From the NCBI GenBank assembly GCA_030674185.1, contig CM060315.1, forward strand, positions 85,026,454 to 85,090,453: DNA of 64,000 bases, read 5' to 3'. The DNA comes from Monoplex corrugatus. Its lineage: Eukaryota; Mollusca; Gastropoda; Littorinimorpha; Ranellidae. A model generated the notes under the pieces. The model had not been told where the DNA came from and searched no databases. It worked only from the letters and a program-made list of their open reading frames with translations. Shown in pieces: positions 48,064-54,000 of this stretch. Position numbers and translations under genes: made by a program. Within the stretch, counting starts at the first letter, position 1. Every line of letters begins with the position of its first letter.

Positions 48064-51000
48064 GTGCAGCGCGCCCATGCACATGGCCTAGTTCACCCAC
48101 AGCCGGTGGCGTGCTTCGGCCGGGCAACAGCTAACACCCGATTTTAGCCAAATTCAAGCCTCCAGAAAAGAGTGAAAACAGAGAACGAACTGCAATTTTT
48201 AGAAATTTGAGAAAGTTAAAGCACTGAAGATCACGAATATGACCATGCCAAAATGGACAAAAACATGTGAAGATTGTAACTTGCACTATACTTACGCCAC
48301 TACTACGAAAATAATCTCACTTTATACTGAACAAACAACAACCACCTGGAGATATGAGTCAATCATCACATTAGTAATTTCTACTAAAACTCAAAGACAA
48401 GGTGATGCATCAAAGTAATGATCACTTCTTCAGAACAATGAGTATTCACAGCACTGAATGCATCCAGGTAAAGTGATGAAAAATTTTTCGATCATTACAC
48501 AAATTCACAAAACATACAGAAAACCGCACTCAGATTCCTTCTTTGTCAGTATTGCTGTAGCACAAGACGCGCTTCAGAGATGGATTTTGGTCAAACCTGC
48601 CTGGCTAAAAATACCACTTCCAAGCGATGCTGGCTGACAGAAAGGTACCAACCAAAGGGTGTCAGAATGGCTGGGAAAATGCAGCCGTGAGATGTGTTTT
48701 ATTAGAAGAAAAAGTGTGATTGGGCCTGGTGGCAAATTGCTGAAAATCTGTCTGGTGTCGCACGTCAAACATTACCACAATACATGTCCATAAATTATGT
48801 TCAGGGTGTAAAAATCAGAAAGAGATGATAGCATTACATTTAGGCATGCTACATGGACACAAAAACAGTATCTTGGGTCTGCAGCATTATAAAAAAGAAA
48901 TATGTTATGAGCATTTGTGTTGTAATGTTTGACGTGCGACACTTTAGACATCCCAACATTTAAACTGAGATATTTCCAAAACCAAGCTTTTGATTATCTT
49001 TTGCTTTTACAGAATCATGCTTGGTACTGAAAGGTATCAGACAGTACCAAAGAGAACTCTTTAATGCAGACTTTATTTTTCAACCCCTTGTCCTAAATCG
49101 GGGTCCCACCTTTTGGCACTTAGTCATATCTGAATACAAATTTAAACATAACTAAGGACACTAAAACAGATATATATGTGCAGGTCTACAATACTGGAAT
49201 CACCCAATTGAATGATAGGGCCCTCACTTCAGCTTCAGTTATAGCTGCCTTTGCATATGTTGGTGGAGTTTTTTTTTATTTCAGTTGGTTTGGTGACATG
49301 TTTCTTCAACAAAATAAAGCATTGTTCATCACCATTTGTGTTTGCTGATTTTTTATTGTTTTTATTTTGTCTGTGGTTGTGACAAAAAAGGCGCCAGAAA
49401 GTGGGACATGGCTTGGGTTGAAACTTGTACAACAGTGTAACTTAATCAGAACAAGCAACACACAAATGAATTGTGTGTGTCCTGCTAGAAAATAAAACAT
49501 TAATCCCACCCAAAATAAGCCATTGCAAAACTTCATGCAATAAGTTGCGTTTGATGCATCCAAAAATATGGCGATCGTGCGTTTCATTAGTTTCCACAGG
49601 TAACGCTTCCATTCCATTCTACCCACACAACACAGTTGTGCTTCAACTGATTCAAAATTACTCCAAAATGCATCTTTGGGGATCGTTCTTCCTGCTCACG
49701 ATTCAGTTCGTTGAAATATGAAGCTGAATGCAAGTTTCTCTGAAGGTGCTTACAGTGCGGCATATTTTGCTTCTTAGTGTAAAACACACAACCTATCCTC
49801 CTTGCTCATCATCAAAGCCAATTAACTGGGCCCTATCCTCTGAATCTTAAGTGTTTGAGAACAAACAAAATGTGTACCTGACATGTAGCATATGGCCTAT
49901 ATATGATCAAATACAAGCTGGACATTGGTTGACTCGTCTCCACCCAACGCTTTGAAACGCACATCACATCTGCTCAACGTTACCACAAGTGTCGGCATCA
50001 CCTGTTTGGTGTGTGTGTGTGTGGCAAGCAAGCTGACGTAAGGATACAATTTTGCTTTTATTGTTTATTAAAAATAGATAAGATTTTCTGGATAAAACTC
50101 AGTAAAAGAGTAAATAATGATCGATTCTCTCTAAATGCGAATCAAATGTGGGCATTTGCGATTGTTTCTGTAGTAACGCACAAATGTTTCAATACGATAT
50201 CTACTGTGCAAGAAAATGTGGGAAACTTTAAGTATACAATGTACAGGCAAGTCTTTTTCATTTCGCAAAACTCAGCATGCATTCATGATGTTATGTGTAC
50301 AACGAATCATAGTCGTGGGATTCTGCAGAAATGAAAGCGGTAATTTCTTGTTTCTCTTGTAGCGCTCAGAATGAATAAACGTGATATGGAGCATTTTCGT
50401 TGACACTTTTTGTTTATAATACAAGCTTTACTGCGTGTATTGTGACTATTAAAAATATTGTGAGCCCTCAGCAAAAAGGTCAATTTGAATAAATTGTTTA
50501 AAATCCAGCAAAGTCATTGCAATCATACAGCATATTGTTAAGTCCTGCAAACAAAAATTAACAATGTTGAAAACAATCTGATGTATCAAGAGCACCTAAA
50601 TGTAAAAACAGTGATTTATTCTGATGCTTGATGGAATACAAGAATGGCTTCCCATTTGGATTCCACGTAATGCACGGAACATTTCCCAGTTACATAGATA
50701 TGGCTATGCCCAAATGTTCATCATTGTCATAGAAAGAAAGCTTTTAATATGTTGTCTAAAATAAATCAAGATACCTCCATATCACAGCACCACCATTGTC
50801 AGCGAAAAACTGTTAAGTCGCAATGTTGCGTGGGATACGGTCTCCACCTATATATAAGTTTATATTCAGGACATGGTTAAGTTCTTCTTTTCAAGTTTAA
50901 TACTGGACACATGACCTTAGGAGTCTGTATTGATGGCATCATCCTTTCCATGAAGCCTGGTTATTTTATCTAAAAAAGCAGTACCAAGTGGAAACCATGT

Positions 51001-54000
51001 AATGCACATCACACCAGTCACTTGGTCTACATTTTGCTGATTTTTAGTGAAGTCTTTAAATGAACTTTGTTCACTTTTTTCCCTGTTTATTAAAGGTATG
51101 TCTGAACTCTTCAAAAATGTGTTTTGCTTGCTTTTGTTTACTACTTTTAATTTTTCACCCTCATGTCCCAGGTCTTATTCCACTATTTCCAGTATCGTAG
51201 ACATGCACATACATAAAAACAGGCCTAAATTACCGAAAATTACTTCTACATATCTCATTTCCCTAGAGCCAAAATGCACTTAATACATATACCCATTTAT
51301 CAATCCTAAGAGAAAATAAATAAGACTTTATTGAACACACACAGGTGAAAGCACCAGCAAGGCAGAAAATGATAGGAACAAATGATAGAAAGCAAAGGAA
51401 TAATCTAAACAAAGTGAGTGACAGAAATGAGGAAATTTCAAGCACAGAATCTGCAGGTGGGGATAATCATAATGTTTATACTGAAAGAGTCCCCGGCATC
51501 CCCACACGGGTCCGGAAACAGCTGAGAAAATGAGAAAATATTGCTAGACAGAAAAACAAAGACACTGCTCTCTCCAGTCAATATGATATAATCTGTCTTT
51601 CTTTTTTTTTCCATGGAAAGAGTGATTGAAAAAGGTTGGAACAAGATGAGAAAGAGAACAGAGGAAATTCTTAATCTCTAGCACAGAAATTCCAAAAGGT
51701 AGACCGTAGAGGCATAATATTTAGAGTGAAAGAGCCTAAAGCATCCCATGGGTGACAGAATGACACAAATGACAATCTATGCTTCCACATACGCCTATCT
51801 GTTATATAGACAGATCTAACCTCCATCAAGTGCACAGAGTCAACAGATGCAAACAAGCCCCCAATGAAAGTGAAGTGATCCATGTATCGATCAGGGCTCG
51901 ACCACACCCGATGGACACGCTCCCTTTCCACACATGCCTCCTGCCAGTCCACATCATCGCCTGCCAACATCAACAGTATTCATAAAATAACATTTTGTCA
52001 TTTGTAAATTGTTACCGTTATTGTTGTTTAAAGCCCAGCCATCTACATAGAGCCATATCAGGGCTATAACCGCTTCAAAACATACAAAACCAACAGGAAA
52101 AAAAAAGAAAAGAAAATTAAGTACACATGTATATATATATATATATATATATCAATGCATTAGCGCACATAATCTAAGGACATGCCCCTGGTGCTGACCA
52201 ATCCGTCCAATTTATCACACAGGGATTTAAAAAACACCTGAATACAAATTTAAGCATACCTATTACTATAAAAAGCACATCTGAATACAAATTCAAATTT
52301 TAAGCATACCTAAGGACTCCAAAACATAATCAAACAGGCATAAATTACCTAGAATTGCTTCCGCATATCTCACCTCCCTAGAGCCAAAAATGCACTTAAT
52401 ACATGTACCCAATAATCAACCCTAAGAAAAAATATGTAAGACTTTATCGAACACATAGAGGTGAATGGACCAGCAAGGCAGAAAATGATTGGGACAAATG
52501 ACAGAAAGCAAAAGAACAAGGCAGAAACAAAGAGAGTAACCGAAAAGAGGAAATTTCTAGCACAGAATTTCCAGAAGATGGGGATACTATTTATACTGAA
52601 ACTGAAGAGCCCCCAGCATCCCCATGTGGGGAGGGGAAGGGAATCATTTGTAAATACACTAATCGAATTAGATATCATTCATAAAAAGACACTTGTAAAT
52701 AAAACATTAACAAGACTTAATACTAATACTCAGTAATACTGTAATAGAATAAAGATTTTTCCTGATCTTGCCATGAAAACAAACAATCAATTCTTTACCA
52801 TCCATGATGACATTGGTTGGTGCAATCAATTTAAGAATTAATGCTGACTTTGAACTGGGCAAAACTTTCTCACTATTATAATTTATAGTATTAAATTACA
52901 TCTTCATATAAACAATGAATATAAAGCATCAACAGACTGTCAAGCAAATAATTACCAGTACACCAATTCTATGAAAAAAACATCACCTGTCATAGCAGAT
53001 ATTACATCGTCATGTTATAAACAAACATATTACAATGTAAATAAAGCACTGATAGACTTTTAAATAAAAATTACCAGTACACCAGTTTTATAAACAAATC
53101 ATCACCTGTCAATAGTGTCATAACCGATATTACGTCTTCATATAAATAATGTAAATAAAGCAACAGACTGTCAAGTACATAATTACCAGTGCACCAATCT
53201 GATAAACAAAACATCACCTGTCACAAGAGACCTGATATGTGATATACTGGTGAAGAGATTTTTGTACACTGTTTTTATCACTGTATGTTATTATGTTCTG
53301 TTGTTGTTTTTTTACTTTGTTTCTACCATATGTGTAGAAGTTGACATTATGTACAGTATTATGTTTGCTTCTATATTTAATTATTACTCATGTTTCTATG
53401 AAGCAATGGTGCTTTTGTCACTAAAAGTAATCATGATTGTTATTACCATCATAATTATTAGTATTAATTAATAGTCAGGACTCCCATTGTATGCAGAGGT
53501 TACAGAAGACCTCAGTTCACAGAGCTAATTTCAGGGTGTCCAGATGAAAGGACAGACTTCTATGCTGATCCTGATGAATCATAGATTATAGAACACAGAA
53601 ACTGGAAGCATCTGTCTAAATCAGGATTAGTAATTTTGATGCTAGAAGTTGATTTTAAGTAAGTATCAGTGATCATCATTTAATTCAGAAAAGTTGCTGA
53701 GATTTAACTGACCCATTTCAGTTTCTCAAGATAATGTCTCTGCAGTCAGAACAAATTCCATATACACTGATGCCATTTGATAGAGAAGATCCAAAATGAT
53801 ATTTCACAAACCTTAAGTCTGTATCGCATAAATACCTGCAATAGCTCTATGTTTGTTGCTACTGCTTGTTTTTATCTGTTTTTTATTACAACAGATTTAT
53901 TCCGCAGTTTCACAGGGAGAGTACCTTGCCATAGTACAGCACAACCCCTCTAACAACAAACAATGAGAACTTCATCAGAAACAATGTAATATTACTGAGA

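Larger units (their letters stand above)
44612..49124. mobile_element. 4.5-kb DNA transposon with 21-bp TIRs carrying an OTU-like gene
   Basis: Perfect 21-base terminal inverted repeats (44612-44632 and 49104-49124) begin ACTAAGTGCCAAAAGGTGGG. Flanking hexamers are CATATA and CATATC, a 6-bp target duplication with one difference. Left and right flanks are the two halves of one family X repeat, confirming the borders. Inside are a spliced OTU/vertnin-like gene, a foldback insertion, microsatellites, two tandem repeats and four copies of a GTGTCGCACGTCAAACATTA motif. No DDE transposase or helicase was recognised, so its superfamily is unassigned and it may be non-autonomous. Confidence 0.78.

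Noticed and set aside
47575..48134. Several long overlapping ORFs of VCVCVC or THTHTH type
   Set aside because: Translations of the CA/GA microsatellite block on both strands.
48755..48942. Independent 188-bp MITE
   Set aside because: No target duplication is visible and the same motif occurs on the left side of the enclosing element; left open as a finding and not called an element.
50011..50334. 107-codon plus-strand ORF
   Set aside because: No domain, starts in a GT tract, and composition matches surrounding AT-rich intron DNA.
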